Position numbers and translations under genes: made by a program. This document shows, one piece after another, positions 1 to 11,595 of a stretch of 64,000 bases of DNA. The stretch is taken from assembly GCA_963969595.1 (NCBI GenBank), contig OZ018410.1:27036913-27100912 (forward strand), given 5' to 3'. Position 1 is the stretch's first letter, and each line of letters starts with the position of its first letter. The notes below the pieces were generated by a model. The model had not been told where the DNA came from, did not search any database, and saw only the letters and a list, made by a program, of their open reading frames with translations. Source of the DNA: Neckera pumila (lineage: Eukaryota > Streptophyta > Bryopsida > Hypnales > Neckeraceae).

Positions 1-157
1 ACTTTAAGGGTTTGTTTGAAGAAAGAAGTATGAACATATCTCCTATTTAGGCCTACTAATTTTGGATAACAAATACCTCCCCTACATAATTTGGGGTCTA
101 TGATTCTGAATATGTATTCAAAATTTCCAAATTTTATCATCTGTAGTAAAAAGAACT

Positions 158-284
158 GTTCTAACTTGTGTTTTTGTTTTGTTTTTTGTTTTTTTGGGTT
201 CTAACTTGTGTTTCTCTCTTCTACTTCTTTTTTGACACAAATAAAGGTTCCCTTTACTGCAAGAAAAAACTTGTGTTTCTCTCT
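158..284 (-). mobile_element. two successive tail-only LINE insertions
   Basis: The string GTTCTAACTTGTGTTT occurs at 158-173 and again at 198-213, bracketing 24 bases of almost pure T/G tail. A 17-base direct repeat starting AACTTGTGTTTCTCTC lies at 203-219 and 268-284 and brackets 48 bases containing a T-run followed by GACACAAATAAAGG. Long target duplications next to a T-rich tail are typical of L1-type retroposition, here with the poly(A) on the minus strand. Both inserts are truncated almost to the tail and used the same spot. The parent LINE family is inferred from the shared tail at 820-867. Confidence 0.6.
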
Positions 285-575
285 CACTCAGTACATTCTT
301 TAACTTCAATTACTTTAATCAGCATCATTAAGCCCTCTACTAATTGCAAGTTTGTCCGGGCAATGAAGGTTTGGATTTGGATAAGCAAGCAGGATTTCAC
401 CTCCCAATCAAATAAGTTTATCTATCAATTCATCAACGGAGCCATTTTAGAAAGTCAAAAGCCAGTTGAATTCCGCAATTATCACTGATTTTATGACTAA
501 TCTCTCGAAACTATCACCAGCATTTAAATAGGCTCACTTTACTTTACCATCTGGCTCTCATATGAATGACATATG

Positions 576-611
576 GAAAACACTTTATTTATTTATTTAT
601 TTATTTATTTA
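576..611. repeat. (TTTA)n microsatellite
   Basis: About eight TTTA units run into an AAATTTAAA stretch. The tract sits at the insertion point within the first duplicated copy and may be the eroded tail of a retroposed fragment. Confidence 0.8.
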
Positions 612-804
612 AATTTAAACAAATGAAAACGGAAATACGGAATTCAGATGGAAAAACTTTTGGCTTGGTTTGCAGGTATCCTTCTGGAGCAATGTAAGTT
701 ACAGTACTTTATAGTATCGTACTTAATGACTATTCTCTCGAAGCTATCACCTGCATAAATAGGTTCACTTTACTTGTGATCATCTCTCACAGGAATGCCG
801 GAGA

Positions 805-882
805 CATGGAAAAACTTTTGTTTTGTTTTGTTTTTGTTTTTGTTTGACACAAATAAAGGGAACCCTACATGGGAAAACTTTT
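805..882 (-). mobile_element. LINE tail micro-insertion with 15-bp duplication
   Basis: CATGGAAAAACTTTT (805-819) and CATGGGAAAACTTTT (868-882) flank 48 bases made of a T/G-rich tail and GACACAAATAAAGGG. The unique part matches the insert at 220-267, so both derive from the 3' end of one LINE family inserted in minus orientation. Only the last few dozen bases of the element are present. Confidence 0.65.
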
Positions 883-1105
883 CGCTTGGGAGTGGTATGC
901 AATGGAGCACGTAGTGATGTAGCCCCTGCAGCCGAAAACTCATGGGCTGCTTATATTTGATGTCAACCTTGACGGGACCAGAATCGCAAAGGGAATGCCA
1001 AAAGTGTTGCAGCACAAAATAAGCTTGACTTATCAAATGCAGAGCATGAATTATCAACAACTGGACACTAAAATAAGTTATGCATGTAAGTTACACTAGA
1101 CTTAA

Positions 1106-2007
1106 ACCCTAAAGGTTTTTGACTACCACTCCATAACTGCCATTTCTAATACAAGTACCAAATTTTAGAAAAAAAACATTTTTGAACACATGCAACCATA
1201 TGATCTTGTAGTACACTGGTTTAAGAAGATGTGAAAAAAATTTCAGAATTTTCCACCATGTAGATTGCAAGATAATAGCATTTGAATTGACAAAAATCAT
1301 TTTTTAATCACTGCAAAAATCCGGGCAGCTGCCCTTTTCAAAATGTCCAAAATGGTGGTTACTCTTTGAATTCATTCTTCAACGCAAGTTGGCTACATGT
1401 TTGAAAATTTTCAGATCGTTTGGAATTGTACAACATATAGGAAAATAATAGTAAGTAGGAATGAGGTAGAGAATGACTCAAAATACTAATTGTCAAGAAT
1501 TTCATTTTGGAATTGAAAAATGCCAATCCTAGCGGTCGTAATGTTGTTATAAACAATATACATCCAATTTTTTTTATTTTTTTTTAAATATTGAAAATTG
1601 AGTTAGATAAAAAGCTTCAAAGTTTATTTTAGAGTAGAGATTCTATAACTACCCTCAAACTAAAACTCCTCATAACTTTTGACTCGTTAATCCAAATGGA
1701 ATGATTAAAAGCTTTCCAAGTATATATAAATCTATAAAACCAATTTCAAATTTTAATTTTTCAAAAAATTGTTTTTTAAAGAACTTTTTTGAGCTGCCCG
1801 GATTGCCCGTTGAATGTTGAAAATTACATATCATGCAATCACTGTTTATCCATAAAGTCAAAAGTTATGAAAATTGTTGGGCCTTAAAGCTACTCCTTAG
1901 CCACATCTTTTGTGAAAATTTCAAAGAAAGAAATAAAAATTTTCCATTTGTAGTGAGCTGCCCAAAATTGCTATGTTGCCAAAAAGTGGTATTTGGTCCT
2001 TTAGGGG
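1106..2007 (-). mobile_element. TTAA-flanked MITE, subfamily X
   Basis: The element is flanked by TTAA at 1102-1105 and 2008-2011. Its ends are ACCCTAAAGG and CCTTTAGGGG. Its interior aligns by eye, in reverse orientation, with the copies at 9412-10336 and 44657-45591: TTGCAAGATAATAGCATTTG near 1266, CATAACTTTTGACTC near 1672, and GAGCTGCCC at 1794 and 1962. It carries no open frame of note. The piggyBac-type assignment rests on the TTAA duplication and C-rich tips; no transposase is present. Confidence 0.8.
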
Positions 2008-2215
2008 TTAACACCTTAAATCGCCACATAATGCAACTTGGAAAAACTGAATAAGATTTGAATAAAGAAATAATGTACTGTATGTATTGTTTTTCACAAT
2101 AACAAGAGAAGGCATGGTGAAGTGAATGTAGAGAATTGCGGCCCTATGTGTTAAGCTTAATGATGGAGACTGGAGAGATAATCACTTCCGGGTTTCCTCT
2201 TTGTGGAACATCTTA

Positions 2216-2779
2216 GGGCCGCTTTACACCAAGAAGCTGGGTCAATTCTCCTTTAAGCCAATTGCACAAAATTTTAGCCCCTTTTGGACTACAAGCTGAC
2301 CTCAACTACCCATTAGAATAAGATTATAACGAGGGCCAATTCTCTCATATGTAAAGGCCTTAAGGCCAAGAAGCCGGGCCAGTTCAATAAACCTACAAAA
2401 GAAAGAGAAAGGGGCTGAAATTTTCAGGGCCATTTTACACCTAGAGGCCGGTCCAATTCCCCATGAGGCCGATTGTACAAAATCCAACGGTAATGATTTG
2501 TTGAAAAAAATAATTTTTTATAAAAAAGATTTTTTTTAATTGAAATCTAACATTGGCCCCGAGGCCAAGAATTGGCCTCCCATTTTTGGTGCACCCAATT
2601 CAACGAGCTTGGGTCATGTCAGATCATGTCCTTTTGGAATAAAAAATTCAATCCACCAAATTGGCCTGGCCTCTTGGCGTAAAGGGTTTGGGGCTGATTT
2701 AAGCCTTTTGTCCAATCAGGAGTCAGGATTCTTGATTTGACACAGGAAATTGGCCCGGCCTCTTGGTGTAAAGCGGCCC
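2216..2779. mobile_element. PIF/Harbinger-like MITE, GGGCCGCTTT termini
   Basis: Inverted termini GGGCCGCTTTACACCAAGA (left) and a matching complement on the right are flanked by a TTA duplication (2213-2215 and 2780-2782). The interior repeats a motif of the type GGCCAAGAAGCCGGGCC several times in both orientations, as expected of subterminal binding repeats. A three-base TWA target with G-rich termini fits PIF/Harbinger. The element has no coding sequence of its own. Confidence 0.7.
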
Positions 2780-2800
2780 TTATGCCTACCTTAAGCTTAA

Positions 2801-4571
2801 CCCCTAAAGGACCATTGTCTGTCCGGTGGACATTTGGGATTTCAGGTAGGTACCTATGGGCTGAATTTTTGTCTTGATTTTTTGAATTTTTTTTTGAAGT
2901 TAGAAAAAATGATAACCTTCATGGGAACATAATTTTTTTCAATCGGTGCCCGAAAACAAAAGTTATGCCCAAATAAGCTCAAAAGAGGGGAGAGGGGGCA
3001 ACAAAAAAAAAATTTCAAAAATTTCAAAAAAAAAATTGAACTTTCTTTTCCCATTGAGTATATTTTTGTCTATCTAGAAAGCTCTGATTCATTTCATTTC
3101 GATTTGGTATGAGAAAGTTATGGACAACCTAATTTTGGGGGCATTTAGAACATCATTTTGAAAAAAATAACTTATAGGATTCATTTTTGAATACAATTTT
3201 TACAATTTTTCAAAAAAAAATTCCACATGGTTTAGTGTTTTTGCTAGAACAACTTTACAATTGGGATTAGTGCATTTTAGTTCCATATGAAAGATATTAA
3301 TATTTTAGATTTTCCTTCTATCTCGTACCTACTTCTATTTAATAGTTTTTTTTTATTAATGAATCTAGACTAAGATTTTTTGATTTGATTTTTTGTTGCT
3401 AGACTCTTAACCGCTAAAAGCCCAAGTGTCCCTCGGGGGTCATTTGGTACTTTGGGCAATCTCATGTGAACTCAATTTTTCACATGATTTTTTGAAACTT
3501 TTTCGGAAGATAGGAAATTACATTAGCTTTACGGGAAGATAAATTTCACCAAAATCCGACTTATACTCCAAAAGTTATGAGCATTTGAAGAAAAATTTCA
3601 GTTCATGAATGTGCTGCCCCTGCCTTTGACTCCCAAGGGGCAGCAGAGGTGGCAAGAGAGGCTATTGTTGTGCCTATTGGGAGGTCACATTACGCTTTAG
3701 GAGCTTGTAGATGTTAGAGATTTTGACATTTTTCAAATTTTTTTTCCTACTTCTGAAATACAAGTGCATCTTTCAATCCATTGTTTAGACTTTCTAGATC
3801 AAAAAATGTGTGATGGGAAAAATTATTTGAAAATGGCCTAGTGTATTGTCATTTCTTGGGACATAGTGGCAAATTTTAATTTTTTTGAATACCGGGATTG
3901 TCTTGGATTGCCTTGAAAATTGGCATGCACATGCCTAACAAGTTTTTCCATAAGAATTTTTTTTTAATTGGAGGTCTGTAGTGGAAAAAAATTCAGCAAA
4001 TGACGGTCAAAGGCATCTGAAATCTTCGGGCACAGTGGAAAAAAAAAATCAGACTTTGAATGCAAATATCTTGCAATTTGCACGGTCAAACCTCACAAAA
4101 TTTTTATTTACATATTCTCACACAAGTTAACTATAAGATCCTACGGTTACATTTCCAAAAAATCAAATTTTCAAACTTTTTTGATGAATGCTTTAGAAAT
4201 GGCAGTTTTGGGTGTTTTTTGAGGTAGAAAGGCCTTGGGCTCTTAGGGGTTAACTCAGTTCTCTACTATAAAGATTTAAAGCTCAAAACTCTGTAGAGCA
4301 AAAATTTAAAGTTAAAAATGTTCAAACTCAAAAAACCTAACCCCACAATATGCTGAAAAACTTGTTTTTTTTTCACTTTAAACGCAGATGTTTTGCAACA
4401 TGTGCAGTCAAAAATTCTGAAATTTTTTCCACACATTGTCATACTAGTTAGGTATAAGATCCTACAATTAGATTTGAAAAGAAAACAATTTTTAGTTTCT
4501 TTTATTCTTTGCTATAGAAATGGCAATATTGAGTGTTTTTTGGCAGAAAAATGGCCTTGGTCCTTCAGGGA
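2801..4571 (+). mobile_element. TTAA-flanked MITE, subfamily A, split by a nested element
   Basis: The ends CCCCTAAAGG (2801) and GTCCTTCAGGGA (to 4571) are flanked by TTAA at 2797-2800 and 4572-4575. The left part matches the reverse of the intact copy at 25058-25977, including the subterminal palindrome TGTCCGGTGGACA. The right part resumes after the nested B element with the same order of sequence (AAGCTCAAAACTCTGTAGAG, then CACAATATGCTGAAAAACTT). Without the insert the copy is about 0.94 kb, matching other A copies. Confidence 0.78.
3421..4249 (+). mobile_element. TTAA-flanked MITE, subfamily B, nested in A
   Basis: This element is flanked by TTAA at 3417-3420 and 4250-4253. Its tips are CCGCTAAAAGCCC and GGGCTCTTAGGGG. 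A near-identical copy sits at 39125-39963. The A element it interrupts reads GACTC-TTAA before and TTAA-CTCAG after, while another A copy near 61430 reads GATTCTCAACTCAA without an insert. The pre-insertion site was therefore a single TTAA. A palindrome-like GTGTCCCTCGGGGGTCA follows the left tip. Confidence 0.85.
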
Positions 4572-4812
4572 TTAACCTTTGCTGCGTGAGATTCTTATTA
4601 GTTTTGCAGAAGATATAATTTCTTCTCCATTTTGGAAACAAAATCGGTCAGTAATTGCAGCTAAGAAGTTTTTATTCTTTATAAAGCTAACTTGTGTTTG
4701 ATTTTATAGATGTATGATTGTTTAATTGAAAACGATCATTTTTACAAATGTATGTGTAATTAAAAATAATGTCAAAAGGAGAAAAGAAAAATCTCAATGC
4801 TACTCTAGCTTA

Positions 4813-5222
4813 GAGCATCGCCACCGCAGCTCTTCAAGTGGCACAAACCTAGGGAGTGGCTGTGCTCTGGCCAAATTAATTGCCCTACGGCACGCATTAC
4901 GAGGGCCCAAAAATGGCCGAGCACGGTCAAATTTGTTGAAAACACGGCCAAATGGAGAGCTTTGCCCGCAGCTTACTATTGACTACTTTTGTCCTTATTT
5001 ACAATTATCAAGGTACTTTTTGAATGTTCCAAAGCTCTTTTGTCTTGACATTGATGAGGTGATGCAAGGTGGCACTATGGGACTTGTGCAAATCTGGTTC
5101 CCTGTGTTTGAGGCTTGTGTTGCGGTAGGACAGAGGTGGGACACACGGACCGGGCTTGTTCAATGGGCTTGCCAAGTGTGGCCTTGGCGCCCCTGTTTAA
5201 GGAGTCTGCGGTGGCGATGCTT
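4813..5222. mobile_element. PIF/Harbinger-like MITE, GAGCATCGCCACCGC termini
   Basis: GAGCATCGCCACCGC at the left end and GCGGTGGCGATGCTT at the right are flanked by TTA (4810-4812 and 5223-5225). The interior is GC-richer than its surroundings and shares GGCCGAGCACGG-type motifs and an ACGAGGGCC segment with the MITEs at 12226-12611 and 13629-14045. The open frame covering it is incidental. The stretch 4576-4809 before it holds nothing recognisable. Confidence 0.75.
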
Positions 5223-5225
5223 TTA

Positions 5226-6011
5226 CTCCACCTGTTTCCTTACTACTGTAAATATCTCAAGATTAAACAAGATTAGGGGTGTTCACTGAATTGTTTGGAT
5301 AATGGTGAGAGCATCCTCAGTCCACACTGGAAAATGGCCATTCAAATACACTATTCACTTCCAACTGATGTGGAATTAGAACTTGAGAGTACTATCATTG
5401 GAAGCGCATCAAAATCACATAAAGTGGATACAGGAATAGCTGGATTTAGACTTTGGATGACCTAAATAAACCCCTTTAGAAGCAAGATAAAAGATAAAAA
5501 CTTTTGAGGCTTTGGCAAATTATACTTAAGAAAGGAAAATCATCTAAATGGTAGTACATGTAATAAGACACCTTTTGCTTAACATCTAATTGCTCCGATA
5601 TCGATATTTAAAATAGGAATGATGAACAAAGTGCTTCAAAATATTGCTTTGTCTAAGTGAACTCTCATTCATCCAAGGTGATTTTTGAATTTATAAAAGA
5701 CAACTTGCCTTTATGACTAATTTGATGAAAATGAGATAAAATTGATATTTTGTTAAAATGACGGGAATCCACAAACTTGGCACTTTCACAATTAGCCCAT
5801 GCAATCTAAAATCTATAATTGTCGTAGAAAAATGGCGTATGGAATACCACCACTTAAACAAGATTTCCCATATAAATACTATATATTTATAGAGATATAA
5901 GGAGAAATCAACAAAGTTTTAAAAGAGGATTTAAGGTGGAGGTGCTATTACTATCCACTTAAGCATCTCGCATATTCGGATGCAGAATCAATACATGAGG
6001 CTATTATAAAC
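5226..6011. other. AT-rich spacer, no gene seen
   Basis: A single MITE-like left tip (GAGCATCCTCAG near 5308) has no partner that I can find, so it may be a truncated copy. The rest is AT-rich single-copy-looking DNA without extended open frames. Confidence 0.5.
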
Positions 6012-6250
6012 ACATTGGCTACTAAAAACCATGAATTTCCTGTAAAAAAATTGTATGTTTTTAAATTTGTATAAATATACTATGAATTTCTGAAACTCCC
6101 ATCAAACATTTGTTTTCTACATTCATCTACACATTGGCAATTGAAAATCATGAATTTCCTATTAAAAAAATGGTATGTTTGTGAATTTGTACGAATACAC
6201 TATGAATTTTTGAAACTCAACTTCATAATGTATCCTAAATTGTTCTCTAC
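6012..6250. repeat. tandem duplication, period about 119 bp
   Basis: ACATTGGC followed by ATGAATTTCCTRT, AAAAAA and TATGAATTT occurs at 6012 and again at 6131 in the same order, about 119 bases apart. The copies are diverged and AT-rich. No function is visible. Confidence 0.65.
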
Positions 6251-6853
6251 ATTCATGCGCACATGTAGAACATTGTGGACTACTTGCGTCAGGATGTTTT
6301 CAAGATCTGGTTATGCTTCAAGTTGGTTTTAAGCACCTTCACCTTATGCGTTAAATCCCATTTTTACTTCTTCATTCACTCAAAACTGGCGGCTGTGGTG
6401 ACTCTCATTTCCCTGTCCAGTGTAGAGTCGAGTCGAGTCTCCGCTGTTTCGCACCCCCAAAAGGCCAAAATCACTCATAGTCCACACAAACACACACGTT
6501 CCGGCTCCGGCTCCATTCCCAAGGAATGGAGCTAACCACCAATCTTGCACTCACTCACTCATCACTCACTCACTCAATCTCTGCTGCAGCTAACTTAGTG
6601 CTACCCAGCGTTCGGGAAGATTTTGGAGCTCTACCAGTAGATATCCTCCTTCTACAATCCTCCTCCTGAAAATTTGAAAAGTGAAAATCCTCTAAATGTC
6701 AAAAAATTGCCGGTTTACAATCTAAAAAAGACATGACATTCTTGGCAGGAATTGAACTGGCATAGCCTTTCACCAACTGAAAGGCAAGAATCCTCCCAAC
6801 CCATGCAACATGGAGTTAAGGATGGTCATTGAAAAGGTTGCAGAAATCAAATT
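6251..6853. other. spacer with CACT-rich tract
   Basis: A short tandem tract of CACT/TCAC units lies at about 6550-6580, and the DNA around 6340-6660 is less AT-rich than its flanks. A tRNA-like string near 6744-6812 was examined and rejected. No gene is supported. Confidence 0.4.
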
Positions 6854-7078
6854 TTAGGGTTCATAATTTTCACCTTCTTCAAAAGGATCCTCTACTGCCC
6901 CTGTTAAATACTTCTCAGGATTAGTAAATAAATATCTAAACTTTCTAGCATTCTTCCATAAGATGATGGCATTCATTAAAATGGGCTCAAAGTCTTGGGC
7001 TGGTCCTTCCATGTTCACATGCATGACACTATCCAAATGTGTTGTTGTCATGCGATTTCGGGTAGTGCTAAAGGCGGC
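6854..7078 (-). pseudogene. hAT transposase C-terminal fragment
   Basis: Read on the minus strand this encodes FSTTRNRMTTTHLDSVMHVN, then EGP, a short acidic stretch and LWKNARKFRYLF. The order RNR - HLDSxM - GP - F - A-x-x-LWKN is what the last part of plant and animal hAT transposases looks like. It is known family knowledge that this end lies just after the dimerisation domain. Only about 60-75 residues are present, the upstream frame runs into low-complexity sequence, and no hAT catalytic domain lies nearby. I read it as a relic. The alternative is a domesticated hAT-derived exon; confidence in the family is moderate. Confidence 0.5.
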
Positions 7079-7179
7079 CAGGCAAGAGTGGAGGAGGGCA
7101 ACGGCCGGTGGGGCGGTAGGTAGGTCGGGTAGGTTTAGGATTTTTTTTTTTTTACTTTTAGTTATTAAAAAAAAATTCA

Positions 7180-8400
7180 AACAGCCCTCCCGCCCCTCTT
7201 CCTCGAGTGCTCCCCTACGGCTAGCTGTCCATGTCCCCAGCTGGTCCCACTGACCCCCTTATGCAATACCCGGCCTCTTTATCTCAATACCCGACCTATC
7301 CTAACCCCAGGTATGTGCCACTTACTATACATGTATAGCAGCTAAAATCCTCCTTTTTACAAAACAAACCGGTTAAAAGCCACCCTATTATAAATTGAGG
7401 CGGGTAAATTATCCCCCAAATTTTTATGTACACCGGTTGATTGCCTATCTTATCAATTTTTCCTCCAGTTTTCCATCCTTCACTTTCAAAGCTCAACCGG
7501 TTTTTTGACCATTTCAACCGGCTAACTTTGTATTAGCCGCCAGTTCTTCCCGGACATTGGTGCTACCTTAAAGAACGCATTCTGCTCCTGAAAAATAAAC
7601 TCATCCTCTCCAGTGCACTCAGTATATAAGAAGTTACCTTTTTCTAGTACTGTCCTTAGCCTTCCACCTAGGCTGAACCGACCGTCCGTCCGAGAGAACC
7701 GGACTGATTGTTTCCTTCCTTCGTCTTTTTAATTGACACCTTCTTTCAAAAACAACAAGAAACCAAAACCTTTTTTCGTAATGAGCTAGTTCATTCGCGC
7801 GGCTTCATGAGCTTCATGAGTATGAAGCATGAACCCAAAGGAAGGAGGAATGAATCAATCTATCTTCCAATTGCCAGAAATCCAGATCCGAGATCGATCA
7901 GGCAGCTTCGATCCTCACTTCGGTGGGGTAAGCTGCTTACGCTGCTTTGACCCAACCACGCCACCTAGCTTGACGGAGTGACGGACCCCCTCCAAATATG
8001 CATGCCCCGAAGCTCCTGCTGCCAAACATCATCTGTAAAAGATGGTTATTAACGTACTTTGCTTGCGGGTTCTGTCACTTCTGTGCGGTCGTCGATCGAG
8101 TGACTCCTCGATCACTGCGGTCCTGCACTCCTGCTGTTGACGGATCGATCCTTGGGGCCTTCATCAATGCAGCCGCCTCCAAATAGCCGCAAGTCGTTCT
8201 GGTGTGGGAGGTTTAATGGCGGTGGAATGGTAGTTCGGACCTGCTTTTCTTGTCAGTATAGATCGGGCCCTCCCGTCCTTCCCTGCGAACAGCATCGGAG
8301 CCTGGGCCCGCCAGGGAGGACTAACCCCTCTATTGCCCCATCAAAGGCCGTCAAAGGCCGTCAAAGGGTAAATGTAAAAACTGCTCCCTATTTTGTGCCG
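7180..8400. other. GC-raised island, possible decayed or unrecognised gene
   Basis: The base composition rises clearly above the AT-rich surroundings, as it does around the three genes. There is a good TATA box at 7623-7630 and a C/T-rich leader after it. Several short open frames follow, of which 7708-7950 on the plus strand (80 codons) is the best placed, but its translation resembles nothing I know and it contains no domain. The region could be an orphan promoter cut off from its gene, a non-coding transcript, or a gene fragment. Confidence 0.35.
7623..7630 (+). promoter_or_regulatory. candidate TATA box in GC island
   Basis: TATATAAG lies in otherwise mixed-composition DNA and is followed by a pyrimidine-rich stretch at about 7640-7740 typical of plant leaders. 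No convincing coding region follows, so the call is tentative. Confidence 0.35.
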
Positions 8401-8658
8401 CTTAAATTTTGTATTTCTTCACGTCTCCTAACGAATTCGGGGCCCTTGATTGCAAATATGAATTCAGAAATTGCAAATTTAATCAAATGTGGCAAATAAA
8501 GAAGTTTCAGTGTTTTCTACAAAGGGTAAAACTCGGGGCAATACAAGGGTCAGTTCTCCCTGGCCAGCTTGTGCCGAGATGGACTCTCTCATCATTGGCA
8601 CAATACTGCCGAACGGAAGAAGAAGCTACTGGAGTTGGTCTCGTGGGAAAACTGGCTA
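8401..8658. repeat. segment shared with the 22.3-23.3 kb MITE
   Basis: The stretch around 8420-8480 (ATTGCAAATATGAATTCAGA) is the reverse complement of sequence near 22735-22785, and further short matches follow. It looks like a diverged fragment of that larger MITE. Confidence 0.4.
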
Positions 8659-9037
8659 AGGTAGAAGCACCTGTAATCGATCATTTAAGGAGTTTTGGAG
8701 CAAATTGTGCGCAGTATGAGGTGGTGGAAATTTTTCAATTCCCATGCAGGAAATATGAAGATTGCAAAATTTTCCAAATTTAATTTCCAAAATTGAAATT
8801 ACAATGCACTTTGGGAGCCAAAAAGTGCATTTCACTAGTAAGCAATGTCTAGAGTCTTCCAAGTCCAATCGTTCAAGGATGCTCACTACTTCGGGACATG
8901 TGTCATAACTATATTAGTCCCAACCTTGAAAAGGACAGAAAAAAGAACATTCCAAACCTGATTTCCAATCTCAGGTTGGAAATAGCGCACCCTGCAAGTT
9001 GGATAGTGGGCATGGTTGACAACTAGTGCTTCTACCT
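8659..9037. mobile_element. TA-flanked MITE, AGGTAGAAGCAC termini
   Basis: AGGTAGAAGCAC at the left and GTGCTTCTACCT at the right are each bordered by TA (8657-8658 and 9038-9039). The element at 55478-56162 has the related termini AGGTAGAAACACC, also with TA on both sides. A TA duplication suggests a Tc1/mariner-like origin, but the short termini make that assignment weak. Confidence 0.5.
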
Positions 9038-9139
9038 TACGCTAGTACACTCTTGAGAGAATTTTGTTTAGTGTTGCTCCCATGGTTATATTTTGTTTGG
9101 TATTGCTTATACTGTTTATATTTTTTGAAACAAAGAAAA

Positions 9140-9300
9140 CGGATTTCTTTTAATTTTTTTTGAAACAAATGGACCAATTCCATTGAAAAGGGAACAAGTA
9201 CATCAAACCAAGGGAATGGGTCCTGGGCAGAGAAATTTGTAGCTTTTCAAAAAACAACACCATATATCTACTTTTTTTAAAATTTTAAAATTTTAAATAA
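9140..9300 (-). mobile_element. LINE 3'-end relics in antisense orientation
   Basis: A T-run followed by GAAACAAATGGACCAATTCC and ATTGAAAAGGGAACAAG, read on the minus strand, is an L1-type 3' end running into a poly(A) tail. A second T/A-rich tail with ACAAATGAAAG follows at about 9270-9310. Target duplications were not found. No coding part survives. Confidence 0.45.
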
Positions 9301-9411
9301 ACAAATGAAAGACCAAGTGAGCTCCAGGGAGCCAAGAGCAAGTCAATAAAATGGAATTCATTGCAAGATCAAGGTACGAGACTACCAGACACAATTTTTT
9401 TTATGATTTAA

Positions 9412-10336
9412 CTCCTAAAGAACCAAATGGTGTTTTTTGGCAACATAGCGATTTTGGGCAGCTCACTACAAATGGAAATTTTATTTTTTTTCTTTAAAAA
9501 TTTCACACAATGTGTTTCCAAGGAGTAGCTTTAAGGCCCAACACTTTTCAAAACTTTTGACTACATGCTTAAAAAGTTATTGGATGATATGTCATTTTCA
9601 ACGATCGGCGGGCAGCTCAAATTTTTTTTGAAAAATCACTTTTAAAAAAATAAGAATTTGAAATTGGTTCTTTAGATTTATATATACGCATAAAGCTTTG
9701 AATTATTCCATTTTGATTTATGAGACAAAAATTATGAGGTGTTCTAGTTTGCGGGTAGTTATGGATTCCCTACTCTAAAATAAACTTAGAAGTCCTTTAT
9801 TTAATTCAATTTTTAATATTTTTTGAAAAAATAAAAGCATAGGATGTATATTGTTTACTGCAACATTACAACTGTTGGGATTGACATTTTTTATTCTATA
9901 ATTAGATTCTTAACAATTTCGTGTTTTGAATCATTCTCTACTTCTTTCTACAACCTATTTTTTTCCTATATGTTGTACAATTCCAAATGATCTGAAACTT
10001 TTCACGCTTGTAGACAACTTGCTTTGAAGAATGAATCCAAGGAGTAACCACCATTTTGGACATCTTTTCATTTAAATGTGACCTTGTGAAGTGCAACTAC
10101 CCTAGATTTCGCAGGGCCAAAAAAAGGTTTTTTATCGATTCAAATGCTAATATCTTGCAATCTACAAGGTGGAAAATTTTTTGAAATTTTTTCTACATAT
10201 TCTCAAACAAGTTTACTACAAGATCCTATGGTTACATGTGTCCAAAAATGTTTGTTTTTTTTAAATTTGATACTTGTACTACAAATGGCAGTTTTGGAGT
10301 GCTTTTGGTGAAAATATAGTCTCTAACCTTTAGGAA
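9412..10336 (+). mobile_element. TTAA-flanked MITE, subfamily X
   Basis: CTCCTAAAGAACCAAATGG at the left and CCTTTAGGAA at the right lie between TTAA 9408-9411 and TTAA 10337-10340. The interior order is GGGCAGCTCAC, CGGGCAGCTC, the TTTTGAAAAAATAAAAGCAT block, and a 3' module with AATGCTAATATCTTGCAATC and GATCCTATGGTTACATG. The right TTAA is also the left TTAA of the following Y element. Confidence 0.82.
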
Positions 10337-10340
10337 TTAA

Positions 10341-10905
10341 CCCCTAGAGGACCAAGTGTTCAAATTTTGAATAGCATGTGAACGTAAATACATCCCAAAT
10401 ATATAAAACAATGCAATATTGCACCCATCAATTTTTTTTTGAAGATTCCTATGTTTGTTCTTCAACATATGTACAATACAGATTTTGAAGATTTTGCTTT
10501 GCAAATGCTCAATAATTCAAAGGGTGTCAAGAGGTTTGGCCTCAAAGAGACACTTTTTGATTCAAAAAATGACACTTCAAAACTGATTTAAATATTTGAA
10601 ATAAAATAAAAATCTTCAAAAATCTTTGAATTTAGAACTTAATATCTTAAACTTAGAAGGAATAAATTCTTGGAAAAATCACAAATAATCAACCTACAAT
10701 AAATTTTAAAGGGAATTTTTATTTTTTGGCTTCAAAAATTATTGAAAAATATTGTGTACAAGTTGATTTAGCCATATTGATATGATCTATAGATCATATT
10801 CTACGACTATTGTTGGAGTCATCATTAAATTTGTCTTCTAAATTGCATTTTATAATACATCTTCAAAATTTTGGAAATTTGGACAACTCTTTTGTCCTTT
10901 AGGGG
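10341..10905 (+). mobile_element. TTAA-flanked MITE, subfamily Y
   Basis: The element begins CCCCTAGAGGACCAAGTG and ends GTCCTTTAGGGG, with TTAA at 10337-10340 and 10906-10909. Its 565 bp equal the length of the second Y copy at 24331-24895 (opposite orientation), with which it shares the interior GACACTTTTTGATTCAAAA / AATCTTCAAAAATC theme and a segment of the type ATGATCTATAGATCATAT. It has no coding capacity. Confidence 0.8.
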
Positions 10906-10909
10906 TTAA

Positions 10910-11298
10910 AGAATCCACACTATTCTATAATTGAGATTTTTCTTTTTTACTTTTAGTAGTACAATTGTATCGTTTGATCTTTACTATTTATGGCATTTGC
11001 AATGTAAGGAGGAAGTATAGACTACAATAATTGATGATAATAGATGCATTTAGAATATTGCCCATTGACTCTCTTTCATTTTAGAATTGGTCCTCTTGCC
11101 TTCGTCCATCTTCTTTTTGTAGAATGCAATGTCGCAACCTTGAGCTTGATCACAAAGGTTCTCATGCACGCCTCACTGAATGCCAATCAATTTGGAGGGC
11201 CAAATTGTAAAAGGGCAATAGAAGATTCTCTAAGACTAAGACAACTCTCCAACTCCCTCTATTTCTTTTTCAAAAAACAATCTCCATGGTCTCTCTAA
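10910..11298. other. spacer, no gene seen
   Basis: AT-rich at first, then of mixed composition around 11050-11290. The short open frame at 11044-11298 resembles no known protein. Confidence 0.4.
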
Positions 11299-11595
11299 GA
11301 GCATGGTCACCATTAAGCGCTAGCTAGGGGTCAACACTCTTCATATGTGAATGAAAAGTACTACGTGCCCTTCACAATATTATCTGGAGACTCAATCTTA
11401 GTGTGGGAAGGAAGGGCCCTTGAAATCACTATTCGATTCCAAGTTTGGTTGTTTTATCTTTCATTCTACTTGATGAGAGGTTACTCAACTATTTATGGGT
11501 TGTATTTGGAGAGCAAGGGTAAAGGACAAGGAAATTGAAAAATTAGATGGAAATATATAGTGTACCAAGTTTGGAGAGTAATGGTGGACATGCTC
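11299..11595. mobile_element. PIF/Harbinger-like MITE, GAGCATGGTCACC terminus
   Basis: GAGCATGGTCACCATTA on the left pairs with TAATGGTGGACATGCTC on the right with two mismatches. The flanks are TAA and CAA, so the duplication has decayed by one base if it was TAA. The short terminus and the neighbouring copies support the assignment. Confidence 0.5.

Larger units (their letters stand above)
492..900. repeat. diverged tandem duplication of about 230 bp
   Basis: Two copies of a segment starting ATGACTA-TCTCTCGAA, followed by CTATCACC and TAAATAGG, begin near 493 and 727. Each copy is interrupted at the same internal spot around ATGGAAAA: copy 1 by a TTTA microsatellite and AT tract (about 576-650), copy 2 by the LINE tail at 820-867. 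No coding potential is seen here, nor in the flanks 285-491 and 883-1101. Confidence 0.6.
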